Of a DNA stretch of 64,000 nt, positions 33,475 through 41,210 are shown piece after piece (within the stretch, counting starts at the first letter, position 1; each line of letters begins with the position of its first letter). Location of the stretch: NCBI RefSeq assembly GCF_900156865.1, contig NZ_LT732529.1:3198057-3262056 (forward strand). Direction: 5' to 3'. The DNA is from Litchfieldia sinesaloumensis (lineage in GTDB: Bacteria > Bacillota > Bacilli > Bacillales > Bacillaceae_L). The notes under the pieces were generated by a model, which worked only from the letters and a program-made list of their open reading frames with translations, searched no databases and was not told the DNA's origin. The position numbers and the translations under genes were made by a program.

Positions 33475-34350
33475 TTAACGATGCTCAGACCCTCCACCCC
33501 ATAACTCTCTACCGCCTGTATGGCCAGTGTTATGGTGGATCTCCTCGTCAACGAGTTGGAGCACGCCAGCCTCTTCCGAATGATGCCACGTATATCCTTC
33601 AGGTGTATTCCCTTGTGCTAACTGATCGATGTCCGCGCTACTTAAGCCTAGCTCTTGCACCAAGCCTGGGTTGGATTCGATAGCCTCATATAACTCATAA
33701 TTGGCATATGAAAAATGGACTGAATCTGATTGGAGATACATGTCTTCTTGAAGCTGGACATCATAGGCTGATTCAAAAACTGGGAAGGTACCAGTGATGG
33801 TGCCATCTGGAACTTCAACCGTTTTTTCAATGAAAGGGACATTTGTTTCTGGGTGTACATCCCCTGCTAATGCATCATTTCGGGTTGAGATTTCTTCAGC
33901 CTCGGCCACGTCTGCCCCATCAATGACATCAACAACTCCAACCGCCAGAGTTGAGATGACCGCTACCTTACCAATGTTCTTCACGCCTTGCATCGTCTGT
34001 TCATTATCTCCGGACCTGATTCCTTCGATGGTGGTACCCGCACTTTTTACCGTATAGGTCACGGCGCTTCCGATTCCTTTAAGTGTTCTTCCAGTTGAGT
34101 CTTTTAAATCATAAAACCCTTCTAGCTTTGCAATCTCGTCTTGCTTTAACACTCCGTACGTGCCTCTTACGGCTCCATCGACAAATTGTCCGGCATTATC
34201 TAAGGCAATTGTGGACGCCTGTTTAACTCCATCGCCGACTTCTTCCACCCATTCCGATTTAACAGCCTTGCCGACTATCTTGATGCCGCCACCGATTACA
34301 CCACCGGCAACCGTTCCGACACCTTTCCCTACTTTACGAAAGAAGGCCAT
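33475..34350 (-). CDS. WHH-type (HNH) nuclease, polymorphic-toxin-like
   Basis: 291 aa. Residues 1-150 are Gly/Ala/Val-rich amphipathic segments (FFRKVGKGVGTVAGGVIGGG and similar), without a classic signal peptide. Residues 160-291 form a toxin C-terminal domain: DVHPETNVPF, VFPVFESAYDVQL and the WHH nuclease core TWHHSEEAGVLQLVDEEIHHNTGHTGGRELWGGG. His residues of WHH and of IHHNTGH are the metal and catalytic set of this HNH subgroup (Colicin-DNase-like). Such domains are usual at the ends of secreted antibacterial toxins, but no immunity gene follows; the downstream 700 bases are repeats. The N-terminus resembles the GIY-YIG protein at 30845. Confidence 0.82.
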   Translation of the reverse strand: MAFFRKVGKGVGTVAGGVIGGGIKIVGKAVKSEWVEEVGDGVKQASTIALDNAGQFVDGAVRGTYGVLKQDEIAKLEGFYDLKDSTGRTLKGIGSAVTYTVKSAGTTIEGIRSGDNEQTMQGVKNIGKVAVISTLAVGVVDVIDGADVAEAEEISTRNDALAGDVHPETNVPFIEKTVEVPDGTITGTFPVFESAYDVQLQEDMYLQSDSVHFSYANYELYEAIESNPGLVQELGLSSADIDQLAQGNTPEGYTWHHSEEAGVLQLVDEEIHHNTGHTGGRELWGGGSEHR

Positions 34351-34428
34351 TCTCCCACACCTCGTTTTTTATTCTATGAGACTATCGTACTATGTCGCAT
34401 GGGAATATGGAATAATTTTGTATGCTAG

Positions 34429-35616
34429 CTAAAAACTAGTATTCTCAATAACCATCGCAATCCCTTGCCCACCGCCGATGCAGAGGCTGACGACTGCATA
34501 TCGTTTACTGCGACGTCGTAGTTCATAGGCTGCTGATAAGAGAATTCGCGCTCCACTTGCGCCGACTGGATGCCCCAGTGCAACAGCTCCACCGTTGACG
34601 TTTGTTTTTTCACGGTTTAGTCCGAGCTCTTTTTCGACGGCGAGGTATTGAGCCGCAAAGGCTTCGTTCACTTCAACTAAGTCCATATCCGCTATTCCAA
34701 GACCAGCCCGCTCGAGTGCTCGTTGAATCGCTGGAACGGGACCAATTCCCATGATGGTCGGGTCGACCCCCGCTACTCCCCACGAAATCACTTTCGCTAG
34801 AGGGTTCAACCCATTTTCACGCACCGCTTTTTCTCCTGCGACGACTACTGATGCTGCGCCGTCATTGATGCCAGACGCGTTTGCCGCGGTAACTGTACCA
34901 TCCTTACTAAACGATGGACGGAGTTTGCTCATCAACTCCAAATTTGCATTCGGTTTGATATGTTCATCTTTATCTACAAAAATACTACCTTTTCTCGTTT
35001 TAGCCTCGACGGTAACAATTTCTTCTGCAAAGGTTCCATTCTCCGCTGCCTTAGCTGCTCTTTGATTCGACTCAATCGCAAAATTATCTTGTTCTTCACG
35101 TGAAATGGAATATTGCTGTGCTAGTTTTTCAGCGGTCATTCCCATACCTTTTCCTGTGTATTGGTCGGTTAATGTTGTCAGCAACATATCTTCAAACTGG
35201 AGATTGCCCATTTTGGAACCACCGAATCGTTGTGTAAAATTCGCGTACGGTGATTGTGACATATTCTCCGTTCCCCCCGCGAGCACCAAGTTCGCATCTC
35301 CCACTAAGATATGTTGTGCTGCTGAAACAACAGACTGCAGGCCGGAGCCACATAGACGGTTTACCATAAATGCAGGAACTTCCTGAGGAACACCGCTAAG
35401 TAGAGCGATATGCCGAGCTAGGTAGGATGCATTTTTTTCAGTGTGAATGACATTGCCATAAATGACATGATCGATTTGAGCTGGATCGACCTTAGATCGT
35501 TTCATTGCTTCAACTGCTGTATGGACGCCAAGTTCAGTCGCCCCTGTTCCAGCAAAAGCCCCTCCAAAACTCGTGAATGCAGTACGTGCTCCATCAATAA
35601 TGAAAATTGGTTCCAT
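34429..35616 (-). CDS. Acetyl-CoA C-acetyltransferase (thiolase)
   Basis: 395-396 aa; the second of two adjacent ATGs (35616) is better spaced from GGGAGGT. Joins or splits acetoacetyl-CoA and acetyl-CoA. The nucleophile Cys is in VNRLCGSGLQSV, the His base in ALGHPVGASGAR and the second Cys in SLCIGGGQGIA. Thiolases of this length are close to MmgA/YhfS of bacilli. It stands alone, not with other fatty-acid genes, so a biosynthetic or a degradative role cannot be decided. Confidence 0.94.
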   Translation of the reverse strand: MEPIFIIDGARTAFTSFGGAFAGTGATELGVHTAVEAMKRSKVDPAQIDHVIYGNVIHTEKNASYLARHIALLSGVPQEVPAFMVNRLCGSGLQSVVSAAQHILVGDANLVLAGGTENMSQSPYANFTQRFGGSKMGNLQFEDMLLTTLTDQYTGKGMGMTAEKLAQQYSISREEQDNFAIESNQRAAKAAENGTFAEEIVTVEAKTRKGSIFVDKDEHIKPNANLELMSKLRPSFSKDGTVTAANASGINDGAASVVVAGEKAVRENGLNPLAKVISWGVAGVDPTIMGIGPVPAIQRALERAGLGIADMDLVEVNEAFAAQYLAVEKELGLNREKTNVNGGAVALGHPVGASGARILLSAAYELRRRSKRYAVVSLCIGGGQGIAMVIENTSF

Positions 35617-35619
35617 CAT

Positions 35620-36132
35620 ATTACCTCCCTTTTACCATTAGTTTACCACGGGATCGTCAGTATGTAATGAATATTCAGACGGAAAGGGGCGCGCATTTCT
35701 GCACACCCTGTGTTAGACTCATTCAGTTGTTTATGTTGAACTTGGCTGCCTATAAGAAGAAAAAACGAGGGATAGCGAGGAAACATATGAAACGCTTTCA
35801 TTTTTATGTATTTATTATTGCACAATATGTATGGACTGAGATCGTTTCAAACGAGTAGAGCAGATGTAAGAGGAATGTGACTTTCTACCTATATATTAAA
35901 ACAATATTCGACAATAATTCCGTGAAGTTTGTCACACTTTTTATTATTTTTAAATTTTTTTACTATTATTTTCAGTAAGTGGTCCCTATACATGAAGTTT
36001 GTCTGTAACAAACGTTACGTACGGTACCCTCGTACGTGAAGTTTCCCCTTTCGACTCCCCTTCTGTTACCGAGTACATTGGTAATACCGGCGGAATACAT
36101 GAGGAACGCGTTCTTTAAAAGGACTATTTTAC
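35620..36132. promoter_or_regulatory. Long leader of the sigma factor gene with TGAAGTTT repeats
   Basis: Three exact copies of TGAAGTTT lie at 35923, 35993 and 36037. The last two flank TTACGTACGG, and a second CGTACG directly precedes the third copy. Such repeated -35-like boxes before a sigma factor gene suggest autoregulation or binding of a partner regulator. No coding gene was found in the 513 bases. Confidence 0.45.
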
Positions 36133-36615
36133 GTGAATTTTGAGGAGCTTGCAGAACAATACACACCATTAATTTATCAAGTGATCAAACGACTACAGCT
36201 GTATGGGGATAGAGAAACCTTTTACCAAATTGGCTTAATTGGACTGTGGGAGGCATCGACCCGCTTCGATTCAGAAAAAGGTGTTGAGTTCTCAACATTT
36301 GCATTTTCGACCATTCGTGGAAAGCTGTTGGATCATTTAAAAAAGGAAGTTCGCTACCAGGAGCACTGCCAGCCATCGAAGGATGAGAGTTTTATGATGG
36401 TTGCCGATAGCTCAGACCCTTTTTCGACAGACATAATTGATGTATATGGTAGAAATTTGACGAAAAACCAAGTGAAGTGGGTACAGGGGAGAATTATTGA
36501 GGATAAGAGTTATAAGGAAATTGCGGAGGAACATGGAGTGTCAGTGGAATCTGTGAAGTCCTGGGGGAAGCAGGCAGTTAAAAAGTTACGCGGAATTATT
36601 TTAGCAGAAAAGTAA
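36133..36615 (+). CDS. Small sigma-70 family sigma factor
   Basis: 160 aa from a GTG at 36133, with AAAAGGA nine bases upstream. Region 2 (YTPLIYQVIKRLQ, FYQIGLIGLWEASTRFDSEKGVEFSTFAFSTIRGKLLDHLKKE) and region 4 (KEIAEEHGVSVESVKSWGKQAVKKLR) are present; the long region 3 is missing, so it is an ECF-sized factor of the type related to SigO/SigH-like Bacillus sigmas rather than classical ECF. The Asp-rich linker is unusual. The next gene could encode its regulator. It directs RNA polymerase to an unknown regulon. Confidence 0.87.
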   Translation: MNFEELAEQYTPLIYQVIKRLQLYGDRETFYQIGLIGLWEASTRFDSEKGVEFSTFAFSTIRGKLLDHLKKEVRYQEHCQPSKDESFMMVADSSDPFSTDIIDVYGRNLTKNQVKWVQGRIIEDKSYKEIAEEHGVSVESVKSWGKQAVKKLRGIILAEK

Positions 36616-36683
36616 TTTTGGGGTTCTATTTTTATTGATTAAGAAACAGGCATTGGGTCAACAATGTATGGTGAGGTGAGGAC

Positions 36684-37208
36684 ATGATTAAGAGGTTGCT
36701 GATTCTCGCAATCATTGTGGAGCTTGGTGTGTTTTGGTATGTGCATCAAGGTAGGGAATTCGATCAAGCTGCAGAATTGCCACAGCGTGAGCTCTACTTG
36801 GACAAGAAACAGGTTCCCATTGACGAACCAGAACCGGCTGTTGAAACGGCTGCTACAACTGACCCTTTGACTGTTATAAAAGACAAATATACGGTTGAAT
36901 TTGAAAGTCTTGAAAAGGAAACAAAAAAGAGAGCTAAGGAGCTATTGGCCCGAGCAAAAGAGGATTTTGTTGAGGAATCATCCGAAGGCATCGCCGCTTT
37001 GCAGGTCATGAGCACCTACTATAATGAATTTAAAACGCTAGAGAAAGAAACAGACGTAGCCTTCGAGGAGATTTATTCTGGATTTGAGGCTGAACTAGAG
37101 GAAAGTGGGTTCTCGAAGGAAGAAGCCATCCCATTTCGTGAACAGTACGAGGAAAAAAGGAAGAAAATGTTGAAAAAAGCATTAGATGTGCAGGGGAGTT
37201 ATGAGTGA
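36684..37208 (+). CDS. Membrane-anchored coiled-coil protein beside the sigma factor
   Basis: 174 aa. A single N-terminal helix (LLILAIIVELGVFWYV) anchors the protein; the rest is predicted outside the cell, with a Pro/Glu linker and a long charged coiled coil (FESLEKETKKRAKELLARAKED...). No catalytic motif. Reading in the same direction 68 bases behind the sigma factor with its own GAGGTGAGG site, it may be a stress sensor or anti-sigma type partner; the N-terminus lacks a cytoplasmic sigma-binding domain, so this is an inference from position only. Confidence 0.7.
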   Translation: MIKRLLILAIIVELGVFWYVHQGREFDQAAELPQRELYLDKKQVPIDEPEPAVETAATTDPLTVIKDKYTVEFESLEKETKKRAKELLARAKEDFVEESSEGIAALQVMSTYYNEFKTLEKETDVAFEEIYSGFEAELEESGFSKEEAIPFREQYEEKRKKMLKKALDVQGSYE

Positions 37209-37269
37209 TGGGTGTGGGTTAGTGAGATGAGTTGGAGGATTGTGTTCTAAATAATGGCGAACATTATTT

Positions 37270-37374
37270 TATGGGACAAAGACTTTGATTTATGGGACGC
37301 GGTTCCGAATTTATGGGACACAAAATTCGATATATGGGACAATGATCCGGATATATGGGACAAACGTAAAAATA
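37270..37374. repeat. 21-bp-period array, block 1 (five units)
   Basis: TATGGGAC recurs at 37270, 37291, 37312, 37333 and 37354, exactly 21 bases apart. The remaining 13 bases of each unit vary, with CCG or TTCGA near the middle. Flanks ATTATTTTA on the left and ACGTAAAAATAG on the right are shared with block 2. Confidence 0.92.
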
Positions 37375-37507
37375 GAGCAATTTAACAGATTAATTGCCCT
37401 ACTTATTTGGGATTGCCACCTAACTTACGGAAAATTTCCAACTAAGTGCTTCAGTTTCTGCCATTCATAGAGAAAAATTGCGATCGAACTATAGGTGAAG
37501 ATTATTT

Positions 37508-37633
37508 TATAGGACAAAGATCTGAATACATGGGACATAGCTCCAATTTTATGGGACACAAAATTCGATATATGGGACAATAATCCGGATTTATGGGACA
37601 CAACTTCATTTTTATGGGACAAACGTAAAAATA
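37508..37633. repeat. 21-bp-period array, block 2 (six units)
   Basis: TATGGGAC-type boxes at 37508, 37529, 37550, 37571, 37592 and 37613, again exactly 21 bases apart, with the same flanks as block 1. Two inner units are nearly identical to units of block 1, so one block is a copy of the other with one more unit. Confidence 0.92.
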
Positions 37634-37701
37634 GTATGAATCCATTAAACCAGTTACTATCCTTAAAACACTCATTTGTAACTAAAGACCCATTCAAGTG
37701 A

Positions 37702-37729
37702 TTGAAATAACCGGCTAGAATGCTATAAT
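37702..37729 (+). promoter_or_regulatory. Promoter of the antisense antitoxin RNA
   Basis: TTGAAA, 16-base spacer, TATAAT. Transcription should begin near 37736. Confidence 0.75.
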
Positions 37730-37735
37730 GAAAGA

Positions 37736-37876
37736 TATAATAAAAAAGATCAGGTGCGGCTAACACCCGATCTACAATTACATGCCGCAAAGTGAGCGGC
37801 TGCCCATGAATTTTTAGTGAGTTAAAAAGAAGTAACTACCTGGATCCTAGGCGAGGATAGGCGGTTACTTCTTTTT
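37736..37876 (+). ncRNA. Antisense RNA, candidate type I antitoxin
   Basis: A plus-strand RNA of about 140 nt expected from the promoter at 37702 to the bidirectional terminator at 37824-37876. It contains a hairpin GATC(A)GGTG/CACCCGATC and a GCCGC/GCGGC stem, and its 3' end is complementary to the 3' end of the holin-like toxin mRNA. This is the convergent layout of Bacillus type I systems such as txpA/RatA and bsrG/SR4. Confidence 0.75.
37824..37876. terminator. Bidirectional terminator of toxin and antitoxin RNA
   Basis: Perfect 13-bp outer stem AAAAAGAAGTAAC/GTTACTTCTTTTT, with an inner ATCCT/AGGAT stem. It contains the toxin stop codon, so the two RNAs overlap here. Confidence 0.88.
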
Positions 37877-37969
37877 CTTTTCAACGACCAACATGACTAC
37901 AATTGTTAGGACCCCTATCAAAACTACATTCGATTGCATTGCCACAGACATTGCCTCATATGACGTCAT
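37865..37969 (-). CDS. Holin-like type I toxin, 34 aa
   Basis: ATG at 37969 with GGGAGGTGG upstream. The peptide starts MTSYEAMSVAMQSN, has one membrane helix (VVLIGVLTIVVMLVV) and ends in EKKKK: the hallmarks of the putative holin-like toxin family of Bacillus (TxpA/BsrE type). Overexpression of such peptides disturbs the membrane. The Shine-Dalgarno is held in a hairpin, CCACTTCC (37990-37997) with GGAGGTGG (37974-37981), so translation is locked in the primary transcript. An extended -10 box TGCTAAAAT lies in the leader. Confidence 0.88.
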   Translation of the reverse strand: MTSYEAMSVAMQSNVVLIGVLTIVVMLVVEKKKK

Positions 37970-38175
37970 CAGACCACCTCCCTTCTTGAGGAAGTGGCTA
38001 ACCGCCCACCTTCTTTATGTAACTGTACCTCTATTTTAGCACCCTAACTACTAGATTACTAGCAAAAACAGAACATTTGTTCGTATATTAATTATTACGA
38101 ATGCCGAAAGTTTTTTCACGATAACAATGTCTATTATGATAAAATATAAAAAATCAGATAAAGGAGCGACCTAGA

Positions 38176-39459
38176 TTGAACTTATTTGAAAAGTTAGTTT
38201 CAGATTATGATGTCTCGTTGGACAAGAATGGTGTTAGTGGAGAGCGTCTGGCGGCACGTCTCGCGGCGTTATCGGAAATTGGTCTAACTCCAGATAAAGG
38301 CTCTCACCGGATTGGATTTTCCAAAGAAGAAAAGGCTGCAAAAGATATCGTGAAAAAGTGGATGACCGAAGCTGGCCTTACCGTGACCCAAGATGGAGCT
38401 GGAAATGTGTTCGGACGTGTTGAAGGGAAAAATCCAGATCTACCTGCGCTTTTATCCGGGTCCCATGTGGATAGTGTTCCAAATGGTGGTCACTTTGATG
38501 GCCCTCTAGGTGTGCTCGCTGCACTTGAGGTCGCTGAAGCGTGGAAACAAACTGGCTTTGTTCCGGAACGCCCATATGAAGTTGTTATTTTTTCAGATGA
38601 AGAAGGATCCCGTTTTAACGGAGGATTTAGCGGAAGTGCTTCGATGATTGGTGAAGCGACGAGAGAGGAATACCTCTCAAAAATAGACATCAACGGTGAC
38701 TCATTCACAAAAGTGATAGAGGACATCGGGCTATCAGTGGATGAATTTTTTCAGTCAAAAAGAGACTTATCTAAGCTTGAGGCATTTGTAGAAATCCATA
38801 TCGAGCAGGGGAAAAGATTAGAACGTGGGGGTGTCCCAGTTGGAATCGTGACGGGAATTGCAGGACCTTGTTGGTTGAAGCTCACGTTTACAGGACGTGC
38901 GGGACATGCGGGCAACACACCAATGAACGACCGTCAAGACGCGCTTGTTGCGGCGGGACAGTTCATCCATGAGGTTCAGTCCCTACCAGGGCAAGTTAGT
39001 TCATCGGCCGTTGCAACCGTTGGTAAAATCGAGGTCATTCCAAACGGGGTGAACGTCATTCCTGGTGAGGTTCGCCTCTCAGTAGACATTCGCGACATTC
39101 AAAAGGAAACAAGAGATCGACTCGTTGACTTAGTGTTGGAAAAGGCGAAAACTGTTTCTTCGGCACAAGGTATCGAGCTTCATATTGAAGAAACATTGCG
39201 CGAAGCACCTGTTCCAATCAGTAAAGAGATGCAACAACGATTAGAAAAATCAGTCGTCGCGCAAGGCATTGAGCCGGTATACCTACCTAGCGGTGCTGGA
39301 CATGACTCCATGATTGTCGGGCATGTCCTCCCTGTCGCGATGATTTTCGTACAAAGCAAAGACGGAGTCAGCCATAACCCTGCCGAATGGACAGACCTAA
39401 GTGATTGCGTGCAATCTGTGCATGTGTTGAAGGATTTTGTTGAGGGGTATGATAAGTAA
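38176..39459 (+). CDS. M20-family amidohydrolase (N-carbamoyl-L-amino acid hydrolase / allantoate amidohydrolase)
   Basis: 427 aa from a TTG at 38176 (AAAGGAG nine bases upstream). Two-metal hydrolase: SGSHVDSVPNGGHFDGPLGVLAALE gives the first His and the bridging Asp, FSDEEGSRFNG the catalytic Glu pair, EIHIEQGKRLE a third ligand, and TGRAGHAGNTPM the dimerisation lid. It opens N-carbamoyl amino acids, hydantoin-derived or allantoate/ureidoglycolate substrates; sequence does not separate these (HyuC, AmaB, AllC). No pathway neighbours are present. Confidence 0.9.
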   Translation: MNLFEKLVSDYDVSLDKNGVSGERLAARLAALSEIGLTPDKGSHRIGFSKEEKAAKDIVKKWMTEAGLTVTQDGAGNVFGRVEGKNPDLPALLSGSHVDSVPNGGHFDGPLGVLAALEVAEAWKQTGFVPERPYEVVIFSDEEGSRFNGGFSGSASMIGEATREEYLSKIDINGDSFTKVIEDIGLSVDEFFQSKRDLSKLEAFVEIHIEQGKRLERGGVPVGIVTGIAGPCWLKLTFTGRAGHAGNTPMNDRQDALVAAGQFIHEVQSLPGQVSSSAVATVGKIEVIPNGVNVIPGEVRLSVDIRDIQKETRDRLVDLVLEKAKTVSSAQGIELHIEETLREAPVPISKEMQQRLEKSVVAQGIEPVYLPSGAGHDSMIVGHVLPVAMIFVQSKDGVSHNPAEWTDLSDCVQSVHVLKDFVEGYDK

Positions 39460-39474
39460 GATTCTAGCTAAAGA

Positions 39475-39505
39475 AAAGCTCAGCATATGACTGAGCTTTC
39501 TTTTA
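39475..39505. terminator. Bidirectional terminator between convergent genes
   Basis: 9-bp stem AAAGCTCAG/CTGAGCTTT followed by TCTTTTATAA on the plus strand. Confidence 0.88.
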
Positions 39506-40033
39506 TAATAGATTTACCTTATTCAAGATTCTATCAACAACAACCCCTACCGGAACATTCTCAGTGTCTATGTACTCTCCAAAGTTGTGTTCGTTATACG
39601 CTTTTAAACACTTGTCTGTTTGTTGAAAACACCAGTTTCCTTCTTCTTCTCCACGTTCAAGTAGCCTTTTGTAAATAGTATCCTTACTTGCAGTTAAGCA
39701 GAAATGGTAGGTTCGCTTATCAATATTTTTAAATCCATTATAAATAGTTTGAAAGTATTCGAGGTTTCGAATAGTCATAGGTACAATTAAATTCACATTG
39801 TATTTAGTTACTATAGAATTTGCTACCTTAACGGTTAACTCTCTCCAGAGTTCTAAGTCTTGAAAATCTCCGGTTTCTGCTTCATGTCGTTTTACTTCTT
39901 TAGGTAAAACATTTCGTAGCATAAAGCCTACTTCTTCAGGATCGTATAGCATACTGTTTTCAATGACTTTTACTAGTTCGTTAGAAACAGTGGTTTTACC
40001 CACACCGAATGCACCATTGATCATAACTATCAT
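39503..40033 (-). CDS. TmrB-like P-loop protein
   Basis: 176 aa. Walker A is INGAFGVGKTT at residues 5-15; YDPEEVGFMLRNVLPKE, IVPMTIRNLEYF and FCLTASKDTIYKRLLERGEEEGNW follow in the order found in TmrB of B. subtilis, the tunicamycin-resistance ATP-binding protein. A nucleoside kinase-like fold is likely. It may protect against nucleoside antibiotics, or phosphorylate an unknown small molecule. It is alone, with convergent neighbour and terminator. Confidence 0.85.
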   Translation of the reverse strand: MIVMINGAFGVGKTTVSNELVKVIENSMLYDPEEVGFMLRNVLPKEVKRHEAETGDFQDLELWRELTVKVANSIVTKYNVNLIVPMTIRNLEYFQTIYNGFKNIDKRTYHFCLTASKDTIYKRLLERGEEEGNWCFQQTDKCLKAYNEHNFGEYIDTENVPVGVVVDRILNKVNLL

Positions 40034-40203
40034 TTTATTCTAGCCCCAGTCGGAAAAAATTTAGGTTTATCTGTACTTTAACATAATTTCCCTTTTTTTC
40101 GTAGCCATATTTTTTATTCCTCCAAAACTTCCCAAACCCGAAATATGCCAGTGTTTTTTTGAGCCATTGTACGCTATTTTCGCTCTTTTTCCAACTCCGA
40201 CCA

Positions 40204-40232
40204 TTTACAAATCCCCCAACACGTCATATAAT
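40204..40232 (+). promoter_or_regulatory. Sigma-A promoter of the xpt-pbuX operon
   Basis: TTTACA, 17-base spacer, TATAAT, starting just upstream of the guanine aptamer. Confidence 0.82.
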
Positions 40233-40259
40233 ACCAACATACCATTTGAATATCGGCAT

Positions 40260-40332
40260 TCACTCATATAATCGCGGGGATATGGCCCGCAAGTTTCTAC
40301 CAGCGCACCGTAAATGTGCTGACTATGAGTGA
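40260..40332 (+). promoter_or_regulatory. Guanine riboswitch (purine riboswitch)
   Basis: The classical purine aptamer: P1 TCACTCAT/ATGAGTGA, the core TATAATCGC, P2 with GGATATGG loop, TTTCTACC junction, P3, then CTGACTATGAG. The base in the discriminating position is C (GACTATG; adenine sensors have GATTATG), so guanine or hypoxanthine is the ligand. A terminator follows, so the switch turns xpt-pbuX off when guanine is plentiful. Confidence 0.97.
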
Positions 40333-40380
40333 GCAATGGGAATCCATTTTGCATTATGCGATTCCACTTTCCTTCGATGA

Positions 40381-40444
40381 AAGCCTGAAGGTCATTGACT
40401 CACTCGTAATTGAGGAGTGCAATGATGTTCAGGCTTTTTTCATT
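40381..40444 (+). terminator. Riboswitch terminator of xpt-pbuX
   Basis: AAGCCTGAA/TTCAGGCTT with a TCATTG/CAATGA inner stem and TTTTTT. The antiterminator would use the P1 3' arm. Confidence 0.92.
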
Positions 40445-40453
40445 TTAGAGGAT

Positions 40454-40596
40454 GTTCAAAAAGTCCGGTGAAAATGACACATCGAATTTCTTCGTTGGCT
40501 CGCTTTTGCGTTCCTCACGTATTTACTTCATACGTTCCGGTACTCAAAGCTTCGCCGCCTAGAACTTCTTGGTCCTTTTCATCCTCCTTTTTGAAC
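40454..40596. repeat. MITE-like repeat in the xpt leader
   Basis: 143 bases with imperfect terminal inverted repeats of about 25 bases: GTTCAAAAAG at the left end, CTTTTTGAAC at the right. It carries no gene. It sits between the riboswitch terminator and the xpt ribosome binding site. Elements with these ends recur in many Bacillaceae genomes (recalled, not searched). Confidence 0.75.
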
Positions 40597-40607
40597 ACGT
40601 ATTATAA

Positions 40608-41209
<602 letters not shown>

Positions 41210-41210
<1 letters not shown>

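Noticed and set aside
37270-37633. CRISPR array
   Set aside because: Units of 21 bases with only 8 conserved bases and 13-base variable parts do not fit repeats and spacers, and there are no cas genes.
37285-37790. Open frames through the 21-bp arrays on both strands (IYGT and SHK heptapeptides)
   Set aside because: A 21-base repeat keeps all frames open automatically and no frame has a ribosome binding site; a coding role is not excluded, so the array is listed as repeat.
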